The notes under the pieces: generated by a model
Told to the model about the DNA's origin: nothing
What the model saw: only the letters and a program-made list of their open reading frames with translations
Database searches by the model: none
In this document: positions 16,310-26,451 of the stretch, piece by piece
Position numbering within the stretch: position 1 is the first letter of the stretch
How the letters are laid out: each line of letters starts with the position of its first letter
Source of the DNA: Paracoccus denitrificans
GTDB lineage: Bacteria > Pseudomonadota > Alphaproteobacteria > Rhodobacterales > Rhodobacteraceae
Length of the DNA stretch: 64,000 nt
Direction: 5' to 3'
NCBI RefSeq assembly: GCF_900100045.1
Contig: NZ_FNEA01000001.1
Location: 208,615 to 272,614 of the forward strand
Made by a program: the position numbers and the translations under genes

Positions 16310-17052
16310 TGGATCAACCCACCGGCCCCCAGACCGAATTTTCGCTGGTCCAGCTTTTGCCCAACATGCTGACCATCGTCGCGGTCTGCGCCGGCCTGAC
16401 CGCCATCCGCTTCGGCGTGCAGGGCGACTACATGCCCGCGGTGCTGCTGATCATCGCCGCCGGCATCCTCGACGGCATCGACGGGCGCATCGCGCGGCTG
16501 CTGGGCTCATCCAGCAAGATGGGGGCCGAGCTGGATTCGCTGGCCGATTTCCTGAATTTCGGCGTCGCCCCGCCGCTGATCCTGTATTTCTGGGCGCTGA
16601 GGGATTTTCGCGGCCTGGGCTGGATCTGCGTGCTGGTCTTTGCCGTCTGCTGCGTGATCCGGCTGGCGCGCTTCAACGTGTCCAGCAAGTCCGAGGAGGC
16701 GCAACGCGACTGCGCCTATTTCGAGGGCATCCCCTCGCCCGCCGGGGCGCTTCTGGTGATGCTGCCGATGTATCTGTCCTTTGCCTTCGCCGACCGGCCG
16801 GTGCTGCCGCAGATCGTCATCTGCCTGCACATGATCCTGGTCGGGCTGCTGCTCATCAGCCGCCTCCCGACCTGGTCCTTCAAGACCACCAGGATATCGC
16901 GCGAGAACGTCAAGTTCTTCCTTGTCGGCGTCGCCTTCGTCGGGGCGGCGCTGCTGACTTTCGCCTGGGTGACGCTGATCGCGCTTTGCCTTGGCTATGT
17001 CGCCATGGTCATCTGGGCCTGGATCGACCGGGAACGTCCCTCAAGCCGATAA
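16309..17052 (+). CDS. pssA: CDP-diacylglycerol-serine O-phosphatidyltransferase
   Basis: A 247-residue integral membrane CDP-alcohol phosphatidyltransferase making phosphatidylserine. The signature DGRIARLLGSSSKMGAELDSLAD (DGxxAR, then G and two Asp; about residues 50-72) binds CDP-diacylglycerol and metal. About seven to eight hydrophobic helices follow. A GTG three bases upstream (16306) is possible, but the ATG overlapping the psd stop (TGATG) is the simplest start. With psd before it and pmtA after it, it forms a serine-to-PE-to-PC pathway unit. Confidence 0.92.
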   Translation: MDQPTGPQTEFSLVQLLPNMLTIVAVCAGLTAIRFGVQGDYMPAVLLIIAAGILDGIDGRIARLLGSSSKMGAELDSLADFLNFGVAPPLILYFWALRDFRGLGWICVLVFAVCCVIRLARFNVSSKSEEAQRDCAYFEGIPSPAGALLVMLPMYLSFAFADRPVLPQIVICLHMILVGLLLISRLPTWSFKTTRISRENVKFFLVGVAFVGAALLTFAWVTLIALCLGYVAMVIWAWIDRERPSSR

Positions 17053-17061
17053 GGAACGGCC

Positions 17062-17682
17062 ATGGATATCGAAGCCATCCAATCCTCCTATTCCCGCTGG
17101 GCACCGATCTACGACCGGACCTTCGGGGCAGCGACCAGCATCGGCCGGCGACGGGCGGTGGACCATATCAACCGCCGCGGCGGCACCGTGCTGGAGGTCG
17201 GCGTCGGCACCGGGCTGTCGCTGGAGCATTACGGCCCGCAGATGCAGGTCACCGGCATCGATTTCAGCCAGGACATGCTGGACAAGGCCATCGCCAAGGT
17301 GCAGCGCCTGGGCCTGAAGCAGGTGCATGAGCTGCGGCAGATGGATGCGCGGGCACTGGATTTCCCGGACGACCATTTCGACACGGTGACGGCGATGCAT
17401 GTGCTGTCGGTGGTGCCCGAACCCGAGCGGGTGATGGCCGAGATCGCCCGGGTCTGCAAGCCTGGCGGCAAGGTCGTCATCACCAACCATTTCGCGCGCG
17501 AGAGCGGCGCGATGGCGGCGGTGGAGCGGGTTTTCGCGCCCCTGGCCAACACCATCGGCTGGCATTCCGATTTCCGCATCGACCGGGTGCTGGGGCAGGA
17601 ATCGCTGGTGCTAGAGGAACGCCGGACCCTGCCGCCGCTGGGGATGATGACCTTCCTGGTGCTGGGCAAGGTCGCGGGCTGA
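17062..17682 (+). CDS. pmtA: Phosphatidylethanolamine N-methyltransferase (PmtA, Rhodobacter type)
   Basis: A 206-residue class I SAM-dependent methyltransferase. Motif I is VLEVGVGTGLSLEHY (about residues 43-57), the acidic residue after strand 2 is in VTGIDFS, and motif II/III lies in DHFDTVTAMHVLSVVPEPE. It resembles the R. sphaeroides-type PmtA that methylates PE three times to phosphatidylcholine. AAGGA precedes the ATG. It follows pssA by nine bases in the same operon, which strongly supports a phospholipid substrate over ubiquinone. Confidence 0.87.
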   Translation: MDIEAIQSSYSRWAPIYDRTFGAATSIGRRRAVDHINRRGGTVLEVGVGTGLSLEHYGPQMQVTGIDFSQDMLDKAIAKVQRLGLKQVHELRQMDARALDFPDDHFDTVTAMHVLSVVPEPERVMAEIARVCKPGGKVVITNHFARESGAMAAVERVFAPLANTIGWHSDFRIDRVLGQESLVLEERRTLPPLGMMTFLVLGKVAG

Positions 17683-17764
17683 GGCGGGGCACGTGTCCTT
17701 CGCTTTTCCGGCACCGGGCATCGCGGGGGTTCCTGTCGCCTGCCGGGGCGGTTATCTGCGGGGC

Positions 17765-18148
17765 ATGACCGTTCAGGACGAGATTTTCGACCGGCTGGCC
17801 CGCTCTGCCTTTCGCAGCCGCTTTCGCCTTGGCCCGAAAGAACGCGCCTATGCCGATGCCAAGGGGCGCGAAACGATTGCCGCCCATGCACGCGATTTCA
17901 TCGCCGCGCGGCTGGCGCCGGCCGAGTTGCCGAACGACGGCCGGCAAACCCCGATGCGCGGCCATCCGGTCTTTCTCGCCCAGCACGCCACTGCCTGTTG
18001 CTGCCGCTCTTGTCTGCAAAAATGGCATCGCATCCCGAAGGGCCGGATGCTGAGCGCCGAGGAACAGGCCTGGATCGCCGACCTGCTGATGCGCTGGATC
18101 GACCGCGAGATGGGCTTGCCTTCGCCCCCGGGAGGGGGCGTGGAATGA
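17765..18148 (+). CDS. DUF4186 family protein
   Basis: A 127-residue protein of unknown function. The family core FRSRFRLGPKERAYADAKG, then HARDFIAARLAP, MRGHPVFLAQHATACCCRSCLQKWH and GRMLSAEEQAWIADLLMRWI are all present. The CCCRSC...KWH cluster with the preceding His could bind a metal. ATG at 17765 fits the family start; an upstream in-frame ATG would add a proline-rich, unconserved extension. It overlaps the following ybaK start by 4 bases (ATGA). Confidence 0.78.
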   Translation: MTVQDEIFDRLARSAFRSRFRLGPKERAYADAKGRETIAAHARDFIAARLAPAELPNDGRQTPMRGHPVFLAQHATACCCRSCLQKWHRIPKGRMLSAEEQAWIADLLMRWIDREMGLPSPPGGGVE

Positions 18149-18607
18149 GCGGCGCGACGCCGGCCACGCAATTCCTGCGCCGGGCGCAAGTGGCCTTTCG
18201 GCCCGTGGAATACCGCTATGATCCGGGGTCCGAGCGGGTCGCATTGCAGGCGGCCGAGGCGATCGGCCTGCCGCCCGGACAACTGCTCAAGACGCTGATG
18301 GTGGAGGTGGACGGGCGTCCCGCCTGTGCGGTCCTTCCCGGCGACCGCAGCCTGTCGATGAAGCGCGTCGCGGCCGCCTTCGGCGGCGATGATGCCTGCC
18401 GACAAGGCGCAGCGGCTGACCGGCTATCATACCGGCGGCATCAGCCCTTTCGGCCAGCGCCGCACAGTGCCGGTGATCTTCGAGGCCGAGGCCATGGAGT
18501 TCGGCGAGGTCGCGATCAACGGCGGCCGGCGCGGGCTGTTGCTGCTGCTGTCGCCGCGCGATGCGGTGGCCGCGCTTGGCGCACGGGCCGAGGCACTGTC
18601 GGCCTAG
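18145..18607 (+). pseudogene. ybaK: YbaK/EbsC Cys-tRNA(Pro) deacylase, frameshifted
   Basis: The first frame (from ATG 18145) matches the N-terminal half of YbaK (TPATQFLRRAQVAFRP, GQLLKTLMVEVDGRPACAVLPGDRSLSMKRVAAAFGG). It then leaves the family at about 18386. The +1 frame from 18389 continues the family exactly (MPADKAQRLTGYHTGGISPFGQRRTVPV and INGGRRGLLLLLSPRDA) to a stop at 18607. Family members have a few extra residues (roughly KSA) at the junction, so a deletion of 3n+2 bases, perhaps eight, fits better than a single-base sequencing error. The intact enzyme hydrolyses Cys-tRNA(Pro). As read, the locus would not make it unless a frameshift is programmed. Confidence 0.8.
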
Positions 18608-18694
18608 GCGGTTGCTGGGGACTGTGCGGTTTGGCCTTGCGCCGTGGCGGGTCCGGGCAGAAATCGGTTCCAGCGAATCGGAGTTTATGTTAAT

Positions 18695-18757
18695 TGATTA
18701 ATCAGTCAAGTTGTGGTGGTTCGACGTGTTATTGACTGCCGGGCCTCCGGGTCCGGC
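18695..18757. terminator. Palindrome and hairpin between ybaK and the YhhJ gene
   Basis: An AT-rich palindrome TGATTAATCA (18695-18704) is followed by a GC stem-loop GCCGGGCC-TCCG-GGTCCGGC (18738-18757, one G-U pair), 25 bases beyond the end of the minus-strand exporter operon. It probably terminates that operon. The AT palindrome is operator-like but no promoter is obvious. Confidence 0.45.
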
Positions 18758-18781
18758 CTCTCTTTGGCGGCCGCCCGCAAC

Positions 18782-19894
18782 TCAGGCCAGGAAGCGGCGG
18801 AATTGCCGCAGTGCCAGCCAGAACAGCACGCAGCCGATGACGGCCAGCGCCAGAAGCTGCGGCCAGACCACGCCCAGCCCCGCGCCCCGGAACAGGATGC
18901 CTTGCGACAGGATGACGAAATGGGTGTTGGGCGCCAGCGACATCAGCGCCTGGATGATGTCGGGCATGCTTTCGCGCGAGGTCATGCCGCCGGAGAGCAC
19001 CTGCAAGGGAAACAGCACCAGCATCAACAGCAGCCCGAATTGCGGCATCGACCCGGCCATGGTGGCCAGGAAGATGCCCATCGAGGTGGTTGCGAACAGC
19101 ATCAGCGCCGCCGCCGCGATGAACAGCGGCACCGATCCCGCCACCGGCACCTGCAAGGCCATCTGCACGACCACCGTGATCGCAAAGCTTGACGCCAGCA
19201 GCACCACAAGCCCCATGGACCAGATCTTGGACAGCATGATCTCGGCCGCGGTCACCGGCATGACCAGCAGATGCTCGACCGTGCCATGCTCCTTTTCGCG
19301 GATCAACGCCGCGCCGGTCAGGATGATCGACAGCATGGTGACGGCATCGATGACGCTGTTGATCGCGCCGAACCAGCCCGCGTCCAGCGAGGGATTGTAG
19401 CGCGCCCGCAGCGCCAGTTCGACGGGCAGGGCGGTTTCCTCGCGATGTCCGGCCAGGAACTCCGAGACCTCGGCCGTCACGATCTGCTGGACATAGCCGC
19501 TGCCGGTAAACGCCTGGCTCATCCGGGTGGCATCGACGTTCAGCTGGATCGCGGGATGGCGGCCGGCCAATAGGTCGCGCTGGAAATCGGGCGGAATGTC
19601 CAGCGCGAACGTATCCAGCCCCTCGTCCATGCGCCGGTCCATCTGGGTGGTGGTGATCAGCCGCGGCGTGCCGAAATAGGGCGGGGTAAAGGCCGAAACG
19701 ATGCGTTCGGAAAGCGCCGAGCGGTCCTCGTCCACGACGGCGATGGCAGCGTTGGACAGGCTTTCCGGCATCGCCTTCGACTCGGTATAGATCGACAACG
19801 AGAAGGCATAGACGATCAAGAGCAGCATCGCCGGGTCGCGCCACAGCCCGCGCAGTTCCTTGATGCCCAGGTTCCAGACGTTGCGCAGCCTCAT
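18782..19894 (-). CDS. ABC-2 type permease (YhhJ-like)
   Basis: A 370-residue ABC-2 membrane protein: one N-terminal helix ([15 protein letters not shown]), a large extracytoplasmic domain (about residues 45-175), then five C-terminal helices containing [31 protein letters not shown], the conserved cytoplasmic coupling motif. It is last in the HlyD-RbbA-YhhJ operon, the same order as E. coli yhiI-rbbA-yhhJ. It overlaps RbbA by 4 bases. It likely forms a heteromeric exporter with the permease part of RbbA; the substrate is unknown. Confidence 0.87.
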   Translation of the reverse strand: MRLRNVWNLGIKELRGLWRDPAMLLLIVYAFSLSIYTESKAMPESLSNAAIAVVDEDRSALSERIVSAFTPPYFGTPRLITTTQMDRRMDEGLDTFALDIPPDFQRDLLAGRHPAIQLNVDATRMSQAFTGSGYVQQIVTAEVSEFLAGHREETALPVELALRARYNPSLDAGWFGAINSVIDAVTMLSIILTGAALIREKEHGTVEHLLVMPVTAAEIMLSKIWSMGLVVLLASSFAITVVVQMALQVPVAGSVPLFIAAAALMLFATTSMGIFLATMAGSMPQFGLLLMLVLFPLQVLSGGMTSRESMPDIIQALMSLAPNTHFVILSQGILFRGAGLGVVWPQLLALAVIGCVLFWLALRQFRRFLA

Positions 19895-22629
19895 TTCGCC
19901 TGTTTCCTCAGCAGCAGGGCGCTGAGCCCCAGGATGATCGGAACGGCCGCCGCCAGTGCCGCGAAGGCCATGCCCAGGTCGGCAAAGCCCAGCCCCTTGG
20001 AAAAGGCCCCGCGCGAGGCGATGATGAAATGCGTCGTCGGATAGACCTCGCCGATGGCGCGGCCCACGCCTTGCAGCGAGGAAACCGGGTCGAGCAGCCC
20101 GGAATATTGTGCGCCGGGGATCATGGTCAGCAGCACGGTGGCGAACAGCGCCGCCGCCTGACTGCGCATGAAGGACGAGATCAGCAGCCCCATGGCCGTG
20201 GTGGCGCCGACATAAAGCAGCGCGGCCAGCGCAAAGGCCGTCAGGCTGCCGGTGAAGGGCACGCGGAACGCAAAGACCGCAAAAGCCGTCATCAGCGCGA
20301 AATTCAGCATGGCCAGCGCCACATAGGGCAATTGCTTGCCGATCAGGAATTCCAGCCGCGTGACCGGAGTGACGTAGAAATTGATGATCGAGCCCAGTTC
20401 CTTTTCGCGCACGACGCTGAGCGTGGTCAGCACCGCCGGGATCAGCAGCAAAAGCAGCGGGATCACCGCCGGCACCATCGCGACGATGCTTTTCACGTCG
20501 GGGTTGTAGCGAAAGCGCGTCACCAACTCGAAGGCGCCCTGCACCGCCGCCTCGCCATGGGCCTCGCGCGTCTTGCGCATGATCCAGTCGGCATGCATGC
20601 CCTGCACATAGCCGCGCACGGTCTCGGCCCGGGTCGGGTTGGCGCCGTCGATCCAGGCACCGACCTGCACGGCACCGCCGCGCACCAGGTCGCGGGCAAA
20701 GCCGGGCGGGATCTCGATGGCCAGCGCAAGCCGGCCGGTGCGCATGCGCGCGTCCATGTCGTCGTAATCCGCCAAGGGCGCGGTTTCGGTGAAATAGCGC
20801 GAACCGGCGATGTCCAGAACATAGTCGCGCGAGGTCGTGGTCCGGTCGCGGTCGAGCACGGCGAAGCTCAGGTCCTCGACATCCATGTTGATGCCGTAGC
20901 CGATGACGAACATCAGGATCAGGCTGCCGATCAGCGCCAGCGTCAGCCGGATCGGATCGCGCATGAGTTGCAGCGATTCCAGCCGGGAATAGCTGAGCAT
21001 GCGCGCCGGGCTGAACCAGCCGCCCGGCCGCGCGGCCGTCTCGGTCGCATCGGCGAGGCGCGTGGGCGGGGGCTCATCGCCGATCGCCTCTTGCAGATAG
21101 GCGACGAAGGCGTCGTCCAGCGTAGCCGCTCCCTTGGCCCGCTTGATCGCCTCGGCCGTGTCGCTGACCAGCACGCGACCGGCATGCATCAGCGAGATGC
21201 GGTCGCAAAGCTCGGCCTCGTTCATGAAATGGGTCGAGACGAAGATCGTCACCCCGTCCTGGCGCGACAGCTCGCCCAGCATGCGCCAGAAGCCATCGCG
21301 CGCCACCGGATCGACGCCCGAGGTCGGCTCGTCCAGGATCAGGATCTCGGGGCCGTGGATCATAGCGACGGCCAAGGACAGGCGCTGGCGGATACCCAGC
21401 GGCAGCGCATCGGGCAGGTCGTCCGCCACGGCGGCCAGGCCGAAGCGCTCGATCATCTGCCGGACGCGATCCGGGATCGCCCCGGCCTCCATGCCGAAAA
21501 GGCGCGCGTGCAACTCGAGGTTCTGCCGCACCGTCAGTTCGGAATAAAGCGAGAAGGACTGGCTCATGAACCCGACCCGGCGGCGCACCGCCATGTCCGA
21601 AGGATCGAGTTCGACGCCGAACAGCCGTGCCGTGCCCTCGCTGGGTTGCAAGAGCCCGGTCAGCATCTTCATCGTCGTGGTCTTGCCGCAGCCGTTCGAG
21701 CCGAGAAAGCCGAAGATCTCGCCCTTGCCGATGCGGAAGCTGACATCGTCGACGGCGGTGAAATCGCCGAAGCGCATGGTCAGGTGCCGCGCCTCGATGG
21801 CGGGCTCGCCGTCCTCGGCCCGGCGCGGCGGGATCGAGACCGGCTCGTGCCCGCGCCTTTCGCTGTCGGGCAAGAGCGCGATGAAGGCGCGGTCCAGATC
21901 CTCGGCCCCGGTGCGCTCCAGCAACTCGGCCGGGCTGCCGGTGGCCAGCACCCGGCCGCCATCCATCGCCACCAGCCAGTCGAAGCCGGCGGCCTCTTCC
22001 ATATAGGCGGTCGCCACGATCACGCTCATGCCCGGGCGGTCGCGGCGGATGCGCGCGATCAGCTCCCAGAACTGGCGGCGGGACAGCGGATCGACGCCGG
22101 TGGTCGGCTCGTCCAGGATCAGCAGGTCGGGGTCGTGGATCAGCGCGCAGCACAGGCCCAGCTTCTGCTTCATCCCGCCCGAAAGCTTGGCCGCCGGCCG
22201 GTCGCGAAACGGCGACATGCCGGTCGCGGCCAGAAGCGCGTCGATGCGGCGCGCACGCTCGGCCGCGCCGTGGCCGAAAAGCCGGCCGAAGAAATCCAGA
22301 TTCTCGGCCACCGAAAGCGTAGGATAGAGGTTCCGGCCCAGCCCCTGCGGCATATAGGCAATGCGCGGGCAGATCCGGGCGCGGTGATGCGCGTCGGCCA
22401 TGTCGCCGCCAAGCACGCGGATCTGGCCCTGCTGGATCACCCGCGCGCCGGCGATCAGCGAGAGCAGGCTGGACTTGCCGACGCCGTCGGGACCGATCAA
22501 CCCGACCATGCAGCCGGCGGGGACCGCCAGCGACACCCCGTCCAGCGCCACAACCCTGCGATAGCGCAGCGAGACCCCGGCGATCTCGGCCACGGGCGGG
22601 CCATCGGGCTGGTCGGGCAGGGCGGTCAT
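19891..22629 (-). CDS. rbbA: ABC ATPase-ATPase-permease fusion (RbbA type)
   Basis: A 912-residue fusion, the same length as E. coli RbbA (911). First ABC domain: Walker [10 protein letters not shown], signature LSGGMKQ, Walker [10 protein letters not shown]. Second ABC domain: Walker [10 protein letters not shown], degenerate signature LPLGIRQR, Walker [12 protein letters not shown]-terminal ABC-2 permease from about residue 545 includes [19 protein letters not shown]. RbbA was described as a ribosome-associated ATPase, but its operon partners (an HlyD adaptor and a second ABC-2 permease) argue for export. The ATG at 22629 overlaps the adaptor stop (ATGA); a longer open frame upstream is the shadow of the adaptor gene. 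Confidence 0.9.
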   Translation of the reverse strand: MTALPDQPDGPPVAEIAGVSLRYRRVVALDGVSLAVPAGCMVGLIGPDGVGKSSLLSLIAGARVIQQGQIRVLGGDMADAHHRARICPRIAYMPQGLGRNLYPTLSVAENLDFFGRLFGHGAAERARRIDALLAATGMSPFRDRPAAKLSGGMKQKLGLCCALIHDPDLLILDEPTTGVDPLSRRQFWELIARIRRDRPGMSVIVATAYMEEAAGFDWLVAMDGGRVLATGSPAELLERTGAEDLDRAFIALLPDSERRGHEPVSIPPRRAEDGEPAIEARHLTMRFGDFTAVDDVSFRIGKGEIFGFLGSNGCGKTTTMKMLTGLLQPSEGTARLFGVELDPSDMAVRRRVGFMSQSFSLYSELTVRQNLELHARLFGMEAGAIPDRVRQMIERFGLAAVADDLPDALPLGIRQRLSLAVAMIHGPEILILDEPTSGVDPVARDGFWRMLGELSRQDGVTIFVSTHFMNEAELCDRISLMHAGRVLVSDTAEAIKRAKGAATLDDAFVAYLQEAIGDEPPPTRLADATETAARPGGWFSPARMLSYSRLESLQLMRDPIRLTLALIGSLILMFVIGYGINMDVEDLSFAVLDRDRTTTSRDYVLDIAGSRYFTETAPLADYDDMDARMRTGRLALAIEIPPGFARDLVRGGAVQVGAWIDGANPTRAETVRGYVQGMHADWIMRKTREAHGEAAVQGAFELVTRFRYNPDVKSIVAMVPAVIPLLLLLIPAVLTTLSVVREKELGSIINFYVTPVTRLEFLIGKQLPYVALAMLNFALMTAFAVFAFRVPFTGSLTAFALAALLYVGATTAMGLLISSFMRSQAAALFATVLLTMIPGAQYSGLLDPVSSLQGVGRAIGEVYPTTHFIIASRGAFSKGLGFADLGMAFAALAAAVPIILGLSALLLRKQAK

Positions 22630-23696
22630 TCTACCAGATTGGACAGCGTGTCGGGCCAGCCGGCCTCGGTGTCGATGCGGACATAAGCCGTGCCGGGCAG
22701 GCCGGTCTTGACGTAGTTGCTGTATTTGCGCAGCAGCTCGGGGTCGACCTGGGCGCGGACGCGGAACATCAGTTTTTCGCGTTCCTCGGCGGTCTCGACG
22801 GTCTTGGGCGTGAACTGCGCCACATCCGCGACATAGGAAATCCGCGCCGGGATCACATATTGCGGGGCGGCATCCATCACCAGCCGCGCCTCGGCCCCGA
22901 CCTCGACCCGGCCGGCCTGCGAGGTGGGCAGGAAGAAGGTCATGTAGACATCCTCCAGATCGACCAGGTTCAGGATGCGCCCGCCGGCCGCGACGATCTC
23001 GCCCTCTTGCGCGATGAGATATTGCACCCGGCCGTCGCGCGGCGATTGCAGCGTGGCGTCGTCGATCTGCACCTCGATGGCCTCGATCGCCGCCTGCGCC
23101 GCGTCCACCGCCGCCTCGGCATCGACCACCTGGGCGCGGGCGGTGCCGATCCCGGCCTCGGCGGCGGCCAGGTTGGCCTCGGCCGAGGCCAGCGCCGCCT
23201 GCGTCTCGCGTCCCGAGGCCCGCACATCGTCCAGCACCTGCTGCGAGGCGACATTGCTGCGCGCCAGTCTTTCCGTCCGCGCCAACCGGGCCGCGGCCGC
23301 ATCCGCCGCTGCCTGCGCCTGCTCGACGGCGGCCCCGGCGGCCTTGTGCTGCGCCTCGGCCTGGGTCACGAGGCTCTGTGCGGTCTCGACCCCGATGCGG
23401 GCGCGGCGCAGCTGCGCCTCGGCCTGCCGCTTCTGCGCGTCGAGCTGCAAGGTGTCCATCTGCACCAGCACCGCGCCCTTGCGCACGACCTGGCCCTCGG
23501 CCGCCTGGATGCGGGCGATGCGCCCGGCGGAAAGGGCCGAGATGTCGATCTCGGTCGCCTCGATCCGGCCATTGCCCGAGGCGATGCCGGCAAGCTGGCC
23601 GTCCTGCGACAGGTTCTGCCAGGCCAACCAGCCGACGACGGCCAGAACGGCGACAGCCGCGGCCCCGCCCCACCAGGATCTTGCCTTGCCCGCCAT
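22626..23696 (-). CDS. HlyD-family membrane-fusion adaptor (YhiI-like)
   Basis: A 356-residue adaptor with one N-terminal membrane anchor ([18 protein letters not shown]), lipoyl halves ([29 protein letters not shown] and [22 protein letters not shown]) and a very long Ala-rich coiled-coil hairpin between them (about 85-200). The ATG at 23696 was chosen because GGAGGT precedes it and the anchor starts right after; the longer open frame adds an Arg-rich leader. It is first in the exporter operon and would bridge the ABC proteins to the outer membrane. Confidence 0.87.
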   Translation of the reverse strand: MAGKARSWWGGAAAVAVLAVVGWLAWQNLSQDGQLAGIASGNGRIEATEIDISALSAGRIARIQAAEGQVVRKGAVLVQMDTLQLDAQKRQAEAQLRRARIGVETAQSLVTQAEAQHKAAGAAVEQAQAAADAAAARLARTERLARSNVASQQVLDDVRASGRETQAALASAEANLAAAEAGIGTARAQVVDAEAAVDAAQAAIEAIEVQIDDATLQSPRDGRVQYLIAQEGEIVAAGGRILNLVDLEDVYMTFFLPTSQAGRVEVGAEARLVMDAAPQYVIPARISYVADVAQFTPKTVETAEEREKLMFRVRAQVDPELLRKYSNYVKTGLPGTAYVRIDTEAGWPDTLSNLVE

Positions 23697-24371
23697 GCAT
23701 GACCTCCGCGATCGGTAGATACCCGGCCCTGGCCGGGAGCGCGAATCACCGCGCGAGGCCACCATAGCCCCCATGGGCTGCGTTTTCCTTGATGAAAGTG
23801 CAGGTTGTCGTTGGGGCGCGGACATTGGCGCCTGATGCGGCAAATGCGCCAAAGGGACAGTTTGCCGGGCATGGCGAGCTTTCCTGCGCCGCCCCTTCCG
23901 GCCGGTCCGAGGCATTGTGTCACACCATGCACAACCTGATCGAAGCTGCTCGCTGAACGAGACCTATCCTGCTTGCCGCCAGCGGCGGCAGCGTCCCGCC
24001 GGCACGCTGAACCGCGCCGTGCATATGCTGTGTGCTCGGCCGGAAGCAGCGCGCGGCTCTTTTGGATCATGACAAGCCGGAAGCACTCGACATGCTGTCT
24101 TGAAATGGAAGTTCATAGGGCTCCAACATAGGCAATCCCTGTCCCGCATGACAGAGAGCACCAGGGTCCTGGACAACGACCCCTCATCCTCGCGGTCTTT
24201 CCGATTGCGGAGAAACTACCGAGTGGGCTTGAAGCGCACATCAGCAGGACGGCACGCCAACCTCTGCCATTCTCGGAAAAGCCTGCTGGGGATATGCCGG
24301 CCGTCGTATCTCCGTTGCGAGACATGCCAGGAGGGAACGAGAGGGCAGACGGCCCCCTCGTTTCCCGTCTT
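23697..24371. other. 675-base intergenic region with no supported gene
   Basis: It lies between the exporter adaptor start and the scoB end (both minus strand), so it should contain the exporter promoter. Short open frames here have no recognisable domain, signal or ribosome-binding site. Near the scoB end, AACGAG (24336-24341) and CTCGTT (24357-24362) form a terminator-like inverted repeat about 10 bases past the scoB stop. Confidence 0.6.
24336..24362 (-). terminator. Terminator-like hairpin after scoB
   Basis: On the minus strand AACGAGGGGG pairs with CCCTCTCGTT around a short loop (one bulge). It starts 10 bases beyond the scoB stop. No T-run follows. Confidence 0.4.
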
Positions 24372-25016
24372 TCAGCCGACGATGGTCGCCTCGGTCGAGG
24401 CGCGCAGTTCATCCTCGCTCACGCCATCGGCCAGTTCGACGATGCGCAACCCGCCCGGGGCGACATCCAGCACGCCCAAGTTGGTGATGATCCGGTTGAC
24501 CACGCCCTTGCCGGTCAGCGGCAGGGTGCAGGACTTCAGCACCTTGGACTCGCCGTGCTTCGAGGTGTGGTCCATCACCACCACCACCCGCTTCACGCCG
24601 GCGACCAGATCCATGGCGCCGCCCATGCCCTTGACCAGCTTGCCCGGGATCATCCAGTTCGCCAGGTCGCCGTTCTCGGCCACCTCCATCGCGCCCAGGA
24701 TCGCCATGGCGATCTTACCGCCGCGGATCATCGCGAAGCTCTCGGAGCTGTCGAAATAGGCCGTCTGCGGCAGCTCGGTCACCGTCTGCTTGCCGGCATT
24801 GATCAGGTCCGGGTCCTCCTCGCCCTCATAGGGGAAGGGGCCGATGCCCAGCATGCCGTTTTCCGACTGCAGCGTCACATGCACCCCCTCGGGGATGTAG
24901 TTCGCCACCAGCGTCGGAATACCGATGCCCAGGTTCACATACCAGCCGTCCTGCAGTTCCTGCGCGGCCCGCGCCGCCATCTGGTTGCGGTCCCAGCCCT
25001 TGATTTCGGCGGCCAT
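24372..25016 (-). CDS. scoB: 3-oxoacid CoA-transferase subunit B
   Basis: A 214-residue class I CoA-transferase beta subunit. [18 protein letters not shown], the catalytic Glu in [14 protein letters not shown] (about residue 51), [39 protein letters not shown] and [19 protein letters not shown] are strongly conserved with succinyl-CoA:acetoacetate CoA-transferase. It activates acetoacetate (or another 3-oxoacid) with CoA from succinyl-CoA. The start overlaps the scoA stop by one base (TGATG). Confidence 0.93.
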   Translation of the reverse strand: MAAEIKGWDRNQMAARAAQELQDGWYVNLGIGIPTLVANYIPEGVHVTLQSENGMLGIGPFPYEGEEDPDLINAGKQTVTELPQTAYFDSSESFAMIRGGKIAMAILGAMEVAENGDLANWMIPGKLVKGMGGAMDLVAGVKRVVVVMDHTSKHGESKVLKSCTLPLTGKGVVNRIITNLGVLDVAPGGLRIVELADGVSEDELRASTEATIVG

Positions 25017-25753
25017 CAGACGGTCTCCTTCTTGCCGGTCGTGTCGGAGACGCGCGAACGCGTCGTGCACTGCTCGATGCGCTTCTCGTGCTGGCCCTGG
25101 ACCAGGCGATGGACATAGATGCCCGGCAGGTGGATCGCGTCGGGATCAAGGCTGCCCGTCGGCACGATCTCCTCGACCTCGCAGACGCAGATCCGGCCGC
25201 ATTTCGCCGCCGGCACGTTGAAGTTGCGGGCGGTCTTGCGAAAGATCACATTGCCCGACTCGTCCGCCTTCCAGCCCTTGACGATGGAAAGGTCGGCGAC
25301 GATGCCGCGCTCCAGGATATAGGTTTCGCCGTCGAAGTCGTGATGCTCCTTGCCCTCGGCGATCACCGTGCCGACGCCGGTTTTCGTGTAGAAGCCCGGA
25401 ATGCCGGCACCGCCCGCCCGCATCCGCTCGGCCAGCGTGCCCTGCGGGTTGAACTCCAGTTCCAGCTCGCCCGAAAGATACTGGCGCATGAACTCGGCGT
25501 TCTCGCCGACATAAGAGGAGATCATCTTGCAGATCTGCCGCGAATCGAGCAGCTTGCCCAGCCCGAAACCGTCGACGCCGCAATTGTTGCTGGCGATGGT
25601 CAGCTCCTTCGTCCCGGCGCGCAGGATCGCCTCGATCAGCAGTTCGGGGATGCCGCAAAGCCCGAAACCACCGGCCGCGATCAGCATCCCGTCCTGCAAT
25701 ACACCGTCAAGCGCAGCTTCCGCGCTGGGATAGATCTTGTTCGATCCTGTCAT
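25016..25753 (-). CDS. scoA: 3-oxoacid CoA-transferase subunit A
   Basis: A 245-residue alpha subunit with [16 protein letters not shown] (the GGFxxxGxP loop, about residues 28-43), [15 protein letters not shown], the nucleotide-handling region [15 protein letters not shown] and [25 protein letters not shown]. The ATG at 25753 is taken as start because GAGG lies 8 bases before it; an ATG at 25759 is too close to that site. It is transcribed divergently from the PAS-LuxR gene, and the two share a 120-base promoter region with a conspicuous inverted repeat. The tail beyond about residue 228 ([16 protein letters not shown]) is typical of the family. Confidence 0.92.
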   Translation of the reverse strand: MTGSNKIYPSAEAALDGVLQDGMLIAAGGFGLCGIPELLIEAILRAGTKELTIASNNCGVDGFGLGKLLDSRQICKMISSYVGENAEFMRQYLSGELELEFNPQGTLAERMRAGGAGIPGFYTKTGVGTVIAEGKEHHDFDGETYILERGIVADLSIVKGWKADESGNVIFRKTARNFNVPAAKCGRICVCEVEEIVPTGSLDPDAIHLPGIYVHRLVQGQHEKRIEQCTTRSRVSDTTGKKETV

Positions 25754-25832
25754 TCGCATGCCTCGATATGATTGCTCCCCCGGCGGCCAACCTCTCGGTC
25801 CGCCGCAATCAACCCTGTCGCATGTGGCGGAA

Positions 25833-25869
25833 ATACTCTATCCGTAGGAATACGTAGTCGGATAGGTAT
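25833..25869. promoter_or_regulatory. Inverted-repeat operator between scoA and the PAS-LuxR gene
   Basis: CTATCCG (25838-25844) and CGGATAG (25859-25865) form a perfect 7-base repeat with a 14-base spacer that itself contains TACGTA. Outer bases ATAC/GTAT extend it. It ends four bases before the regulator's ATG, a position expected for autorepression, and could also be the activator site for scoAB. Confidence 0.55.
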
Positions 25870-25872
25870 CCC

Positions 25873-26451
25873 ATGCAGCGACCCGCTTGGCAGCCCCAGA
25901 GCCGGGATTACGACAGCCTCGGTTTCCAGAACGCCCCCGATGCGACGCTGGTCCTGGTCGACCGGGTGATCGTCCGGGCCAGCCTGATGGTCGAGGCGGT
26001 CTTCGGCTGGACCCCGCAGGAGCTGGAGGGGCAGTCCATGCGTTGCCTTTACCCGGGCCAGACCGATTTCGACCTGGTCGGCGAACGTGCGCGCAAGGCG
26101 CTGCGGGAGCGGCCGTTCTATCGGGACGAACGCTTCATGCGGCGCAAGGACGGCCGCATCCTGTGGATGGAGGGCAGGGGGCGGACCATGGATCAAGACG
26201 ACCCGCACCGCCTGGCGATCTGGACCTATCGGCCGCTGGAGGCCGCGGTCGGTGCCGGCAGCCTGCTGACGGCGACGGAGAAGCGCATCGCCGGTTATCT
26301 GGTCAACGGCTTTACCAGCAAGGAGATCGCCAAGTCGCTGGGCTGTTCGCCGCGCACGGTCGAGGTCCACCGCGCCAACATGATCCGCAAGACGGGGGTG
26401 CGGAACAGCTTCGAACTGGTCCGGCGGTTGCTCGACATCGGTGCAGGCTGA
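25873..26451 (+). CDS. PAS-LuxR transcriptional regulator
   Basis: A 192-residue protein with an N-terminal PAS domain (about 15-120: DATLVLVDRVIVRASLMVEAVFGWTPQELEGQSMRCLYPG and FMRRKDGRILWMEGRG) and a C-terminal LuxR-type HTH (about 130-190: LTATEKRIAGYLVNGFTSKEIAKSLGCSPRTVEVHRANMIRKTG). It lacks a receiver domain, so it probably senses a ligand or cofactor through PAS. It is divergent from scoAB and likely controls it. The ATG used is only four bases from the operator; no strong ribosome-binding site is visible. Confidence 0.82.
   Translation: MQRPAWQPQSRDYDSLGFQNAPDATLVLVDRVIVRASLMVEAVFGWTPQELEGQSMRCLYPGQTDFDLVGERARKALRERPFYRDERFMRRKDGRILWMEGRGRTMDQDDPHRLAIWTYRPLEAAVGAGSLLTATEKRIAGYLVNGFTSKEIAKSLGCSPRTVEVHRANMIRKTGVRNSFELVRRLLDIGAG

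Noticed and set aside
20029..22686. 885-codon plus-strand open frame opposite rbbA
   Set aside because: Shadow of rbbA caused by high third-position GC; no domain or start signal.
22630..23700. N-terminal extension of rbbA to 23700 in the same frame
   Set aside because: It overlaps the HlyD gene entirely and the RbbA family starts at the ATG at 22629, which overlaps the HlyD stop.
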